The notes beneath the pieces are model-generated. The model saw only the letters and a program-made list of their open reading frames with translations. It was not told where the DNA came from and did not search any database. A stretch of DNA of 64,000 bases from CADEEN01 sp963816315 (GTDB lineage: Bacteria > Pseudomonadota > Gammaproteobacteria > Burkholderiales > Burkholderiaceae_C). Location: the NCBI GenBank assembly GCA_963816315.1, contig CAWFJZ010000039.1, positions 124,001 through 188,000 of the forward strand. The letters are read 5' to 3'. The translations under genes and the position numbers were made by a program. Numbering within the stretch: the first letter of the stretch is position 1; each line of letters begins with the position of its first letter. Shown one piece after another: positions 9,237 to 17,977 of the stretch.

Positions 9237-10184
9237 TCATGTGAACACCGAGAGGAAGGCTTCGTTCAGCGTGCGGTCGTGATAGAAGATGGCCGGGCCC
9301 AGCGTCTCGTCGTACCAGGTGATCGTGGGCTTGTCGGGGTAGTGGATGTAGCCGCCGGCGAAGACCTCGTTGCGGTTGCCCGAGGGGTCGAAGAAGTACA
9401 CCGTCTCGCCGCGCGTGATGCCGTGGCGCGTCGGGCCGATGTCGATCGAGGTCTTGGTGCGCGACAGGATGTCGGCCGCACGCAGCACCTTCTCCCAGCT
9501 GCCGAGCTCGAACGACGCGTGGTGGAACTTGCCCTTGACCGGCTGGCGGATGAAGGCCACGTCGTGCGCCTTGTTCGAACAGGTCAGGAACGCACCGATC
9601 ATGAATTTCGGGTCCGCCTTGGTGACGATCTTCTCGGCCAGGCTGAAGCCCAGCACCTCGCGAAACAGCTTGACGGTGCCGTCGAGGTCGTCCCCGTAGA
9701 GCAGGCAATGGTCGTAGCGCGACGGCGCAATGCCCTTGAGCCCATCGGGCCAGGGGTCGGGGTTGACGTTGGCGCCGTCGGTGCCGCAGTTGTTGCCGAC
9801 CTGCTCCTTCTCGGCATACAGCTCCATCAGGTGGCCAGTCGGAATCGTGAAGCGGAAACGCTCGCCGGTCTTCGGATGCTCGCCTTCCGGAATCCACTCC
9901 AGGTCAGTGCACAGCTTGGACTTCTCGATGTCGGCGGCAAGCTTCTTGAGCGTTGCCGTGGAATCGACCTTCCAGCCCATGTAGTCCATGCCGGCCTCGT
10001 CGGCCTCGCGCAGCACCACGCTGTGGTGATCGTGTTCGTCCCAGGCCTTGAGGAAGACGCGGCCCTTCTTGTCGCGCGCTGTTTCGATCAGTCCGAGGAC
10101 CTCGGTGTAGTGTTTCAGTGCAGGCGCCATTTCGAGCACGCGGATCGCCACATGCCCTGGGCGCAGAACGCCGGTGATTGCCAT
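9237..10184 (-). CDS. dmpB: Catechol 2,3-dioxygenase (extradiol)
   Basis: A 315-residue type-I extradiol dioxygenase that opens catechol to 2-hydroxymuconic semialdehyde. Two vicinal-oxygen-chelate domains are visible. The Fe(II) ligands can be placed: His in SRYDHCLLYG (near residue 153), His in KGKFHHASFE (near 214) and Glu in GNRNEVFAGGY (near 265); the active-site Tyr is in WYDETLG. The N-terminus MAITGVLRPGHVAIRV is normal for the XylE/DmpB group. It abuts dmpQ with no gap (dmpQ ends at 10185). Confidence 0.95.
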   Translation of the reverse strand: MAITGVLRPGHVAIRVLEMAPALKHYTEVLGLIETARDKKGRVFLKAWDEHDHHSVVLREADEAGMDYMGWKVDSTATLKKLAADIEKSKLCTDLEWIPEGEHPKTGERFRFTIPTGHLMELYAEKEQVGNNCGTDGANVNPDPWPDGLKGIAPSRYDHCLLYGDDLDGTVKLFREVLGFSLAEKIVTKADPKFMIGAFLTCSNKAHDVAFIRQPVKGKFHHASFELGSWEKVLRAADILSRTKTSIDIGPTRHGITRGETVYFFDPSGNRNEVFAGGYIHYPDKPTITWYDETLGPAIFYHDRTLNEAFLSVFT

Positions 10185-10556
10185 TCAAGTCTCCTTGTCG
10201 GGTTGAGAAACGGGCGCTGGTCTCGTGAAATCGAGACTGAAAGACGCACTCATGCGGACCGTGCCTGCGCCCCAGACTCGGCCCAACGCCTTGACGGTGA
10301 TGTCGCCCTGCGGGTACAGCTTGCAGGCCAGCACGCAGCCATCGGCTTCTTCTGCCGCGCTCACCACCGCGCGGTTCATCTTCTTGGTGTGGAAGCTGCC
10401 GGAGGTGATTCGCACCTTGCAGGCGCCACAACCACCGTTGCGGCAGCCGACCGGAATGCCGTGGCAGCACGCCTGCTCCATCGCTGCGAGCGCATTGACT
10501 TCGTCGCCGCAGCGAAAGGTCTCGCCGGTGTTCACGATGGTGACCTGGTAAGGCAT
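10185..10556 (-). CDS. dmpQ: Plant-type 2Fe-2S ferredoxin (XylT/DmpQ)
   Basis: A 123-residue ferredoxin whose family re-reduces the oxidised iron of catechol 2,3-dioxygenase. The Cys ligand set is in CCHGIPVGCRNGGCGACKVR, with the last Cys in DGCVLACKLYPQGD. It sits between the phenol hydroxylase reductase gene (25 bp) and dmpB (0 bp), the same place as in Pseudomonas dmp/xyl operons. The C-terminal tail (RMSASFSLDFTRPAPVSQPDKET) is longer than the ferredoxin fold needs. Confidence 0.92.
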   Translation of the reverse strand: MPYQVTIVNTGETFRCGDEVNALAAMEQACCHGIPVGCRNGGCGACKVRITSGSFHTKKMNRAVVSAAEEADGCVLACKLYPQGDITVKALGRVWGAGTVRMSASFSLDFTRPAPVSQPDKET

Positions 10557-10581
10557 GCTCGGCTCTTCGGCTCTTTGCGCG

Positions 10582-11643
10582 TCAGATGTTCTTGAACAGC
10601 GGGCTGCGCGCCAGGGCGTGGGCACCATCGCCGGCGGTGATGAACTTCTCGATGTAGATGTCGCGCTCATAAAGGCGCCCCTGCATCAGCGTGCGGATGC
10701 AGGCTTCGATCATCACCGGCGGTCCGCACAGGTACGCCTTGTGGCCACGGAAGTCGTTGTTGAACAAGGCCTTGGCGGTCTCGTGAACGAAACCTGTGCT
10801 GCCGTCCCAGGCGCAGCCCTCGGTCGGCTCGTTCAGCGCCGGCACGTAGTTGAAGTTCGGGTGCCGCGACGCGAGTTCGACGAACTGGTCGTGGTAGTAG
10901 AGCTCGGCCCGGTTGCGGGCACCGTAGACCAGCGTGATCTTGCGCGAGTCGGCGTCGTTGTCGAGCATGTCAACGATCATCGAGCGCGGGCTCGACAGGC
11001 CCGAGCCGCCGGCCATGAAGATCACCGGCTGGGCATCGGACTTGCGCACGTAGAAGCGGCCGAGCGGCCCGGTCAACGTCACCGGGTCACCGCGCTTCAA
11101 CTGCTGGTGGATGTAGGTCGTGCCCTTGCCGTTGGGGACCCGCCTCACGTTCAACTCGAGCAGTTGCCCCGATCCGGGCGGGTTCGCCAACGAGAACGCG
11201 CGCGGATGCTCCAGGCCTGGGAGTTGGAGATTCACGTACTGCCCGGCCTGGAACTCCATGCCGTCAACCTCGATGAAGACGCCCTTGATCGTCGGCGTCA
11301 GATCGACCAGATCGGCGACCTTGCCCGTGTAGTCCTTCAGCGGCAGGTGCCGGGCGTCGGGGTCCTCGTCGATGTCGGCCTCGATGACCATGTCCGACAT
11401 CGGCACCGCGCAGCAGGCCAGGCAGCGCCCCTCTTCGCGCTCGACGTCCATCAGCGCAAAGGGAGAGGCGGCACCGTGATCGACCTCGCCATCCACCACC
11501 TGCACCTTGCAGGTCGCGCACAGGCCGTGGCAACAGGCGTGCGGCAGATAGATGCCGGCACGCAGCGACGCATCCAGAATCGTCTGGCCCTCGGCCACCT
11601 CGATGGTGTGGCCGAGCGGTTCGATCGTGACCTGATAGCTCAT
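10582..11643 (-). CDS. dmpP: Phenol hydroxylase reductase component P5
   Basis: A 353-residue NADH:acceptor reductase that feeds electrons to the P3 diiron centre. The N-terminal 2Fe-2S domain has its ligands in HACCHGLCATCKVQ and CLACCAVP (about residues 35-80). The FAD domain has PRAFSLANPP (RxFS-type motif) and the NAD domain has VIFMAGGSGLSSPRSMI and YLCGPPVMIEACI. Length equals DmpP (353). It starts 19 bp after dmpO. Confidence 0.95.
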   Translation of the reverse strand: MSYQVTIEPLGHTIEVAEGQTILDASLRAGIYLPHACCHGLCATCKVQVVDGEVDHGAASPFALMDVEREEGRCLACCAVPMSDMVIEADIDEDPDARHLPLKDYTGKVADLVDLTPTIKGVFIEVDGMEFQAGQYVNLQLPGLEHPRAFSLANPPGSGQLLELNVRRVPNGKGTTYIHQQLKRGDPVTLTGPLGRFYVRKSDAQPVIFMAGGSGLSSPRSMIVDMLDNDADSRKITLVYGARNRAELYYHDQFVELASRHPNFNYVPALNEPTEGCAWDGSTGFVHETAKALFNNDFRGHKAYLCGPPVMIEACIRTLMQGRLYERDIYIEKFITAGDGAHALARSPLFKNI

Positions 11644-11662
11644 GGCAGCGCTCAGTGCAAAC

Positions 11663-12028
11663 TCAGCTGAAACTGCCGGCGATGCCGTTCAGCCCCGGCG
11701 TGCGAAAGCGGATCAGCGCCTTGTGGCCGAGGCCGTTGTCGGCCAGGCTCTTTTTCCGGTCGGGCTTGAAAGGCTCGTTCGAGCGCAGCCACTCGACCTT
11801 GCTCCACTCGATCTTCGGCCAGTCTGGATGGGCCGCGAAGGCGGTGGTGGGCAGCACCTTGTCGATCAGGTCGCCGAACGGCATCGCCGGCGGCAGCGGC
11901 AGCGCGAGCGGCGCGCAGATCATGTTGTGCTGATCCCAGCCGATGTAGAGCAGCTGGTTGCCGTGGAACAGTTCGACGCGGTCCTTGACCTCGCCCACGT
12001 AGTCGGGACGGATGGCTTGTACGGGCAT
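11663..12028 (-). CDS. dmpO: Phenol hydroxylase component P4
   Basis: A 121-residue small subunit of the phenol hydroxylase oxygenase (P1-P3-P4 core). Its start, MPVQAIRPDYVGEVKDRVELFHGNQLLYIGWDQHNM, and the C-terminal KKSLADNGLGHKALIRFRTPG are characteristic of DmpO/PhP. It lies between dmpN (13 bp) and dmpP (19 bp). No cofactor motif is expected in this subunit. Confidence 0.93.
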   Translation of the reverse strand: MPVQAIRPDYVGEVKDRVELFHGNQLLYIGWDQHNMICAPLALPLPPAMPFGDLIDKVLPTTAFAAHPDWPKIEWSKVEWLRSNEPFKPDRKKSLADNGLGHKALIRFRTPGLNGIAGSFS

Positions 12029-12041
12029 GTTGATCGCTCCT

Positions 12042-13652
12042 TCAGGCGGCCTTCTTGGCCGGGTCGTCCTTGACCGGTTCTTCCTTGGTCAGGCCCTTCC
12101 ACTTCAGCCAGTTGGCCTCGTCGGGCGAGCCCACGTAGTCCATGTTGTCGCCGGGGCCGAAGTTGTAGTACTCGAGCACTGCGGCCAGCGGGTTGAAGTC
12201 CTTGACCGTCGGGTCGGTGCCCGGCTTGAAGCAGTTGCCCTGGTAGATCTGGTGCACCGGCAGCCAGGACTGCACGTACTTCTCAGGCTCGTGGTCGAAG
12301 ATGTCCTTGCAGCCGTCGGAGCAGGTGTGGTACTTGTCGCCGTTGTATTCCGATTCGCGGTAGCAGGTCTTGGTCGGGTCGTCGGGCTCACTGAACAGAA
12401 GCGGGATCTGGCAGCACTGGCACAGCATCGGCAGGGTCGTGCTGTAGAAGCGCTTGCCCTCCTTCTCCTGTTCGCGGTAGTACTCGAAGCGCGGCCGGTA
12501 GTACTTGTCGAAGGTGTCAGGGTACTTCTGCGACATCCAGTCCATGTTCTCCTCGGTCGGGCACCACGGATTGAAGTTGGTTGCCGCCGAGTAGTTGTAG
12601 AAGGCGTTCCACGCCTCGGACGAGAGCCGGTCCGCGGCGGTGACCGTCTGCTCCCAGTACTTGGGCATGCGGATTCCGTAGCGACCGAGATCGTCGAACA
12701 GCGAGCCGCCGTTCTGCACGAAGTACATCTCCCAGGCTTCCTTCCACGACATCACTTTCTTCGGCACCATGAAGTCCAGCATCATCGACACCAGCGTCAG
12801 CAGGCGGTAGCCGCGCCAGAACCACTTGTCGATCCAGCGCTGCACGATCGGCACGTTGGCCGGGTCCTGCTCGAGCAGGAACTTGATGCACTCGATGCCG
12901 AGCGTCATGTGGCGCGATTCGTCGCTCTGCGCCGAGAAGCCGAAGGTCACCGTCGCCATGTCGCCGTTGTAGGCCGCGGCCGACATGAACGGCATGAAGA
13001 TCAGGTTCGTCAGCACGTACTCGAAGGAAAACGAGATGGCGACGATGCCCTCGAACGGGCCGGCGGTCATCGCGTCTTCGAAGTAGGACTTGGGGACCGA
13101 CAGGTACCACACGCGGTCGTGCATGTGGCGGGGGTCGTGCATGCCGTTGAAGTACTTGTTGTACTGGCTCATCGTGTGAATCTGCGTCTGCGCATGGCGC
13201 AACTCGTCGATCGACTGCATCTGCGCCGCGATCTGCGGCCCAACGCCGGCGAAATTGCGCCCGAGCATCGCGAACATGCGGTGCGCTGAATATTCCTCGG
13301 GCGAGATGCCGGTGAGGAACAGCTTCAGCGTGTTGACGTAGCGGCCGTCGCTGACGTTCATGTGGCCGTTGTTCTGCTGGAACGCGTCGATGATCGCGTA
13401 GAGCTTGCGCTCCTTCTCGGCCTGGTACTTCCAGTACGCGTCCATCGTCAGGCGGAACGGATCCTCCCACTTGTCCCAGTCGTGGATCTTGATGCCCTCG
13501 AACTTAAGCTGGTCGAACACCTTGTCCATCGGCTGGTAGGTGGTCTCCCAGCCCAGGCCGCGCGTCATCTGCGCGTACTTCTCCTTCAGGCTCAGCTTCT
13601 TGGCAGAGGATGCCGTGGTGGTGGTGGTGGTGGCTGCGGTCTTTTCCATCAT
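12042..13652 (-). CDS. dmpN: Phenol hydroxylase large oxygenase subunit P3 (diiron)
   Basis: A 536-residue catalytic subunit of the soluble multicomponent phenol monooxygenase. The two diiron motifs are visible: SPEEY with SIDELRHAQ (E-x-x-H near residues 150-153), and FSFEY with SDESRHMTLGIE about 85 residues on. The C-terminal YHS-like region (CQCCQIPLLF, TCSDGCKDIFDHEPEKYVQSW) is normal for P3. The ATG at 13652 (or 13649) follows a GGAG. Longer starts would overlap dmpM. The N-terminus holds a run of about six Thr encoded by an ACC microsatellite (13614-13632), unlike most P3 proteins. Confidence 0.95.
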   Translation of the reverse strand: MMEKTAATTTTTTASSAKKLSLKEKYAQMTRGLGWETTYQPMDKVFDQLKFEGIKIHDWDKWEDPFRLTMDAYWKYQAEKERKLYAIIDAFQQNNGHMNVSDGRYVNTLKLFLTGISPEEYSAHRMFAMLGRNFAGVGPQIAAQMQSIDELRHAQTQIHTMSQYNKYFNGMHDPRHMHDRVWYLSVPKSYFEDAMTAGPFEGIVAISFSFEYVLTNLIFMPFMSAAAYNGDMATVTFGFSAQSDESRHMTLGIECIKFLLEQDPANVPIVQRWIDKWFWRGYRLLTLVSMMLDFMVPKKVMSWKEAWEMYFVQNGGSLFDDLGRYGIRMPKYWEQTVTAADRLSSEAWNAFYNYSAATNFNPWCPTEENMDWMSQKYPDTFDKYYRPRFEYYREQEKEGKRFYSTTLPMLCQCCQIPLLFSEPDDPTKTCYRESEYNGDKYHTCSDGCKDIFDHEPEKYVQSWLPVHQIYQGNCFKPGTDPTVKDFNPLAAVLEYYNFGPGDNMDYVGSPDEANWLKWKGLTKEEPVKDDPAKKAA

Positions 13653-13684
13653 GGTCTCCGTTCGTGTCTTGCGCGGTCCTGGAT

Positions 13685-13966
13685 TCACTGCTTCCATTCG
13701 AGGATCAGTTCGTCCTCGGTCTCGTCGATGTTCCCGGCGAGCGAGATCAGGTTGACGTGGATCGACTGCAGGTCGAAGTCGACGCCGGTGATGTCCTCGA
13801 CCGTCTCGCGCTTCAGCACGAGCCGCCCGGGCGAGTCGATCTTGACCATCGCCGGGTAGTGGCTGACCACCGCCTGCGGGTTGTCAATCTGGATCGCCTC
13901 GACAAGCGCTCGCGTCTCCTCGTTGGTTTGCAGCGCGAGGAAGACGTTGTTCTTGGCTTTGCTCAT
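13685..13966 (-). CDS. dmpM: Phenol hydroxylase coupling protein P2
   Basis: A 93-residue effector protein without cofactor that binds the oxygenase and is needed for turnover (MmoB/DmpM family). Sequence landmarks are NNVFLALQTNEETRALVEAI, VVSHYPAMVKIDSPGRLVL and DITGVDFDLQSIHVNLISL. It sits between dmpL (12 bp) and dmpN (32 bp), the conserved operon position. Confidence 0.94.
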   Translation of the reverse strand: MSKAKNNVFLALQTNEETRALVEAIQIDNPQAVVSHYPAMVKIDSPGRLVLKRETVEDITGVDFDLQSIHVNLISLAGNIDETEDELILEWKQ

Positions 13967-13978
13967 GGTGTGTCCCCT

Positions 13979-14977
13979 TCAGGCGTGCAGGCCGATCTTC
14001 GCGACGCGCGCGTGCAGCGCGGCCCGTGCCTCGTCGAGCGCGGCCTGCGCGTCCTCGAAGTACATCAGCTTGGCCAGCGGCGCCAGCGCCTCGGTTGCGC
14101 GTGCGGTCGCGTCGCGCGCCCAGCCCGACAGCAGGTGCTTGTTCTCCGGCGATTCGGCCGCCGCCGTCTTGACGAAGGCGTCGACCCACTTGAGGCTCTC
14201 GGCGTACCAGGCGTCCATGAACTCGGTCAGCATCGCCACCACCGAGCCGCCGGTCTGCGACAGCTCGCCGCCGAAGCGGCCGTAGACCAGCGGGTAGAGA
14301 AGCCCGTCCTGCACCAGGTTCTGCGCGACAAACAGCTCGAACCAGTCCTTGACGACGAAGTTGTCCTCGGCGAGCTTGCGCAGCGGCTGCCAGACCGGGT
14401 CGGCCATCCAGCTTTCCTTGGCCGCCGTCAGCGACTCGCCGGTGTTGCCGTCGATCAGCAGGCCGATGCGCGACAGGTACTGCGCGATGCCGAGCCGGTC
14501 CATCATCGCGAATGTCGTCGCGTTGGTGATCGCGGCGCCGAAGCCGTAGGCCGAGATGTAGCAGTTGTTCAGGTTGGCGGCGTACTCAAGGTGGCGCAGC
14601 GGCAGCATGATCGCCTTGATGCGCCGCGTCAGCCCCTTCGGCAGGCCGGCCAGCGCGCCGTGCTTCTCGACGAAGGCGAAATTGCTTTCCGCAGTCTCCT
14701 GCAGCTTGGCGCGATTGAGCACGTAGGTGCCGTAATAGAACTGGCGCGGATCCTTGAAGGTGTACCAGTCCTTCATGACGATCGCCGTGCGCCGCCGGTC
14801 GTACAGCTCATGCTCCGGATCCCACAGCGGGCGGTAGTGGAAGTTGCAGTCCGACTGCAGGTCGAACGTCGCTTCCTGGTAGCGCGACGCGGGCTTGTCG
14901 CCGCCGAGGCGGCGCGCCACGTTGCTGAACGTTTGCCGCACCGGCTCGATGGCCATGGTTTTGATTTCAACCGACAT
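13979..14977 (-). CDS. dmpL: Phenol hydroxylase oxygenase beta-type subunit P1
   Basis: A 332-residue non-catalytic ferritin-like subunit pairing with P3. It starts MSVEIKTMAIEPVRQTFSNVARRLGGDKPASRYQEATFDLQ and includes DWYTFKDPRQFYYGTYV and YPLVYGRFGGELSQTG, typical of DmpL. The ATG at 14977 follows a GGAG and overlaps the end of dmpK by 11 bp, suggesting translational coupling. An in-frame upstream extension was discarded because it lies inside dmpK. Confidence 0.94.
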   Translation of the reverse strand: MSVEIKTMAIEPVRQTFSNVARRLGGDKPASRYQEATFDLQSDCNFHYRPLWDPEHELYDRRRTAIVMKDWYTFKDPRQFYYGTYVLNRAKLQETAESNFAFVEKHGALAGLPKGLTRRIKAIMLPLRHLEYAANLNNCYISAYGFGAAITNATTFAMMDRLGIAQYLSRIGLLIDGNTGESLTAAKESWMADPVWQPLRKLAEDNFVVKDWFELFVAQNLVQDGLLYPLVYGRFGGELSQTGGSVVAMLTEFMDAWYAESLKWVDAFVKTAAAESPENKHLLSGWARDATARATEALAPLAKLMYFEDAQAALDEARAALHARVAKIGLHA

Positions 14978-15215
14978 CGTCGTCTCCTTGGAGTGGCGGA
15001 CAGAGATTGGGCCGCGAAGCGATGAGCTCCGCGTGGTTGTCGCGGCAGAACTCTCGGTAGGCATCGGCCGGCAGGATCAGTTCGACGGCCAATTCCGGAT
15101 CGCCGATGGCGAACTCGAACTCGACGAAACCGTCGGCCCGCACCTGGGTCAGGCGCACGTAGCGCTTGGCCAGGTCGAAGGGCGGCGCGCTGTTCGGGGC
15201 TTCGCGTTGCGGCAT
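14967..15215 (-). CDS. dmpK: Phenol hydroxylase assembly protein P0
   Basis: An 82-residue DmpK-type protein, needed in vivo for loading iron into or assembling the oxygenase in characterised systems. It contains FDLAKRYVRLTQVRADGFVEFEFAIGDPELAVELILP, the family signature. The ATG at 15215 is preferred (AGAAG just upstream); the ATG at 15227 would give a four-residue-longer protein abutting the amidohydrolase stop. No separate promoter was seen ahead of it, so the phenol hydroxylase genes appear to be read from the ben side. Confidence 0.87.
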   Translation of the reverse strand: MPQREAPNSAPPFDLAKRYVRLTQVRADGFVEFEFAIGDPELAVELILPADAYREFCRDNHAELIASRPNLCPPLQGDDDVG

Positions 15216-15227
15216 GAGACTTCTCAT

Positions 15228-16559
15228 TCAGCGCTGCAGCGCCGTCAGCACGGCCAGGCTCATCGCCTTGACCGAGGTCTTGATCGAGGGCTCGGGCACG
15301 GGCGCGAAGAACGGCGAGTGGTTGCCCGGCAAGGGCTTGCCACCGGGCTGTCGCGACGCCTCGACATCTTTCGGGTCATACACGCCGACGAGGAAGAACA
15401 TCGCAGGCACCCCCGCGCCGGCGTACTCGGCGAAGTCTTCGCTGGGGGTGATCGGCGGCATGCGCTTGACCTTGGCGCCGAGCGAGGCCTTCAGCGTCGC
15501 CTCCGTGCGCTCGACCAGCGCCGCGTTGTTGATCACCGCATCGCCGCCGGCAATGATCTTCACCTCGGGCTCCGGCGCGCCACCCGCTGCCGCGGCGGCT
15601 TTGGCCGTACGCCGGATGCCGTCGTGCATCTTGGTGCGCACGCCCTGGTCGTAGCTGCGGATGGTGCCGCGCAGCGCGACGTTGTCCGGAATGATGTTGC
15701 CGCTGGTGCCGCCCTGAATCGCGCCGACGCTGAAGACACCGAACTGGAACGGATCCTTCTCGCGGCTGATCACGCCCTGCACATCGACGACGAAGCGCGA
15801 CGCGATCAAGACCGGATCGATCGACTTGTCGGGGGCCGAGCCATGCGCGCCGCGGCCATGGAACACGGCCTCGAAGCCATCGGAGTTCGACGTCACGGCG
15901 CCGACGTTGAAGCCGACCTCGCCGTGGGCCATCGGCCAGGTGTGCAGCGCAAAGGCGAAGTCGGGTTTGCCGAAGCGCTTGAACAGGCCGTCGTCGAGCA
16001 TCGCCTTGGCGCCGGCGAGCACTTCCTCGGCCGGCTGGGCGACGAACATCAGCGTGCCCTTCCAACGGTCCTTCAGGCCGACCAGGGTCTTGGCGGTGCC
16101 GACCCAGCTCGCCATGTGCAGGTCGTGGCCGCAGCTGTGGGCGACGAGGGTCTCCTTGCCGAGATAGGTCGTCTTCACCTTGCTCGCGTAGGCCAGGCCG
16201 GTCTTCTCCTCCATCGGCAGCGCATCGAGTTCGGTGCGCACCATGATGGTCGGCCCGGCGCCGTTGCGCAGCAGCCCGACGACGCCGGTTTTGCCGACGC
16301 CCTCGGTGACCTCGAAGCCCAGGTCGCGCAGCTCCTTGGCCAGCTTCTTGGCCGTCTGGGTCTCTTCGAACGCCAATTCGGGGCTGGCGTGGATGTCCTT
16401 GTACAAGCCTTCAACGCTGGCGTAGTGCCGCGCGATCTGGGCGTCCACGTCCTTGTCGAATCCGGTGGCCACGTTCGCCGACTGCGACAGCGCGCCGATC
16501 GGCATGAGCGTGAGGCCCGCCGCGACGCTCAGGCCAAGACAGAGACTGTGAACTCTCAT
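15228..16559 (-). CDS. Exported M20D amidohydrolase, hippurate-hydrolase-like
   Basis: A 443-residue metallopeptidase of the M20D group (hippurate and aminoacyl-aromatic amide hydrolases). A signal peptide is visible (LGLSVAAGLTLMPIGALSQS, cleavage near residue 26), so it should act in the periplasm. Metal-binding and catalytic motifs are VAHSCGHDLHMASWVG, AQPAEEVLAGAKAML, ALHTWPMAHGEVG and TPSEDFAEYAGAG. It lies between the MFS transporter (4 bp) and dmpK (1-12 bp). From its place in a benzoate operon, hydrolysis of benzoylglycine or a similar amide to give benzoate is a reasonable inference; substrate specificity cannot be read from the sequence. Confidence 0.85.
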   Translation of the reverse strand: MRVHSLCLGLSVAAGLTLMPIGALSQSANVATGFDKDVDAQIARHYASVEGLYKDIHASPELAFEETQTAKKLAKELRDLGFEVTEGVGKTGVVGLLRNGAGPTIMVRTELDALPMEEKTGLAYASKVKTTYLGKETLVAHSCGHDLHMASWVGTAKTLVGLKDRWKGTLMFVAQPAEEVLAGAKAMLDDGLFKRFGKPDFAFALHTWPMAHGEVGFNVGAVTSNSDGFEAVFHGRGAHGSAPDKSIDPVLIASRFVVDVQGVISREKDPFQFGVFSVGAIQGGTSGNIIPDNVALRGTIRSYDQGVRTKMHDGIRRTAKAAAAAGGAPEPEVKIIAGGDAVINNAALVERTEATLKASLGAKVKRMPPITPSEDFAEYAGAGVPAMFFLVGVYDPKDVEASRQPGGKPLPGNHSPFFAPVPEPSIKTSVKAMSLAVLTALQR

Positions 16560-16563
16560 GCCG

Positions 16564-17940
16564 CTACTTCCTGGCCATGGCGGCGCGGGCCGGCACGGGG
16601 TCGGGAAGCTCGGCGCTGACGTCTTCGTGATGCGCCGACGCCGAGCGGCTGTGGTTGATCATCGCCACCGCCACGGCGGCGATCACTGCCGGAATCGCGA
16701 TCGCGATGAAGTTCTGCTGCAGCGGCAGGGCCATGCCGACCAGCGTGCCGATCACGATCGGCGCCAGGATGGCGCCGCTGCGGCCGACGCCCGACGCGAA
16801 GCCGATGCCGGTGGAGCGCACGGCCATCGGATAGAACTGCCCGACGTAGGCATAGGTCACGATCTGCGTGCCGATCGTCGAGGCGCCGGCCAGGCCGACG
16901 ACGAAGAACAGCCACTCGGTCGGCATCTTGACGCCCAGCAGCACGATCGACACCGCGGCCAGCACGTACATCGAGAACAGCACCCACTTGATGTGGAACT
17001 TGTCCGCCAGCCAGCCGCCGCCGACCGCGCCGAGCATGGCGCCGAAGTTCAGCGTCAGCACGAAGGTCAGCGCCGAGCCCAGGCTGTAGCCCGCACTGGC
17101 CATCAGCTTGGTCAGCCACGAGCTGAGCGCATAGACCATGAACAGGCACATGAAGAAGGCGACCCAGAACATCACCGTGCTGAAGCCACGGCCTTCGTGG
17201 AACAGGTGGCCGATGGTTGCGTTGTCGGCCTTGTCTTCCGCGGGCAGCGCGAAATGGTCGCTGGCCGTGGGACGGAATCCTGGCTGAAGCCGCTCGACGG
17301 TCACCTTGAGTTCGTCATGGCGCCCCTGCTTGAGCAGGAAGGGCATCGACTCGGGCATCGACTTCAGGATGAACGGGATCAGCACGACCGGCAGCCCGGC
17401 CGCGAAGAACACCGACTGCCAGCCGTAGGTCTCGATCAGCCCCTTGCCGAGCACGGCCGCAAGCATGCCGCCGACCGCATAGCCGCTGAACATCAGCGTC
17501 ACCATCGTCGCGCGAATCTTCTTCGGCGAGTACTCGGTCATCTGCGCGACGACGCAGGGCATCACGCCGCCGATGCCCAGGCCGGCGAGAAAGCGCGTCG
17601 CGCTGAACATCACCGGGTCCTTCGTCAAGCCAGCGGCCGCCGTGAACACGCTGAACAGCGCGATGCAGATCACGATCGCCCAGCGGCGGCCGATCTTGTC
17701 GGCGATGGTGCCGAGGAAGATCGCACCGAACATCATCCCGAACAACGCCGAGCTGACCATGAAGCCGGCCTTCGTTGCATCGACCCCCATCTCCTTCATG
17801 ATCGACGGCAGCGCGATGCCGGCCACCGCCAGGTCATAGCCGTCGAAGATGATGATCAGGGCGCACCAGAAGAGCACCAGGCCGTGGAAGCCATTGAACT
17901 TGGCTTCGTCGGCAATTTTGTGAACGTCGATCTGTCGCAT
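16564..17940 (-). CDS. AAHS-family MFS transporter (benzoate or other aromatic acid)
   Basis: A 458-residue, twelve-helix major facilitator of the aromatic acid:H+ symporter family. It has the family's first-helix signature FDGYDLAVAGIALPSIM, the loop motif LGTIADKIGRRWAIV, and the second-half landmarks WLADKFHIKWVLF and YPMAVRSTGIGFASGVGRSGAI. The MRQIDVHKIADEAKFNGFHG N-terminus resembles BenK/PcaK-type carriers. It follows benD by 37 bp and precedes the amidohydrolase by 4 bp, suggesting uptake of benzoate made in the periplasm or found outside. A second, unrelated benzoate carrier (benE type) lies at 24.2 kb. Confidence 0.88.
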   Translation of the reverse strand: MRQIDVHKIADEAKFNGFHGLVLFWCALIIIFDGYDLAVAGIALPSIMKEMGVDATKAGFMVSSALFGMMFGAIFLGTIADKIGRRWAIVICIALFSVFTAAAGLTKDPVMFSATRFLAGLGIGGVMPCVVAQMTEYSPKKIRATMVTLMFSGYAVGGMLAAVLGKGLIETYGWQSVFFAAGLPVVLIPFILKSMPESMPFLLKQGRHDELKVTVERLQPGFRPTASDHFALPAEDKADNATIGHLFHEGRGFSTVMFWVAFFMCLFMVYALSSWLTKLMASAGYSLGSALTFVLTLNFGAMLGAVGGGWLADKFHIKWVLFSMYVLAAVSIVLLGVKMPTEWLFFVVGLAGASTIGTQIVTYAYVGQFYPMAVRSTGIGFASGVGRSGAILAPIVIGTLVGMALPLQQNFIAIAIPAVIAAVAVAMINHSRSASAHHEDVSAELPDPVPARAAMARK

Positions 17941-17977
17941 GAATGTGTCTCCTCGATGTGTCGTGGTCGTAGGCGCT

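Noticed and set aside
13653..13697. Extended N-terminus of phenol hydroxylase P3
   Set aside because: It would overlap the end of dmpM; the ATG pair at 13649-13652 has a GGAG and gives the usual N-terminal region.
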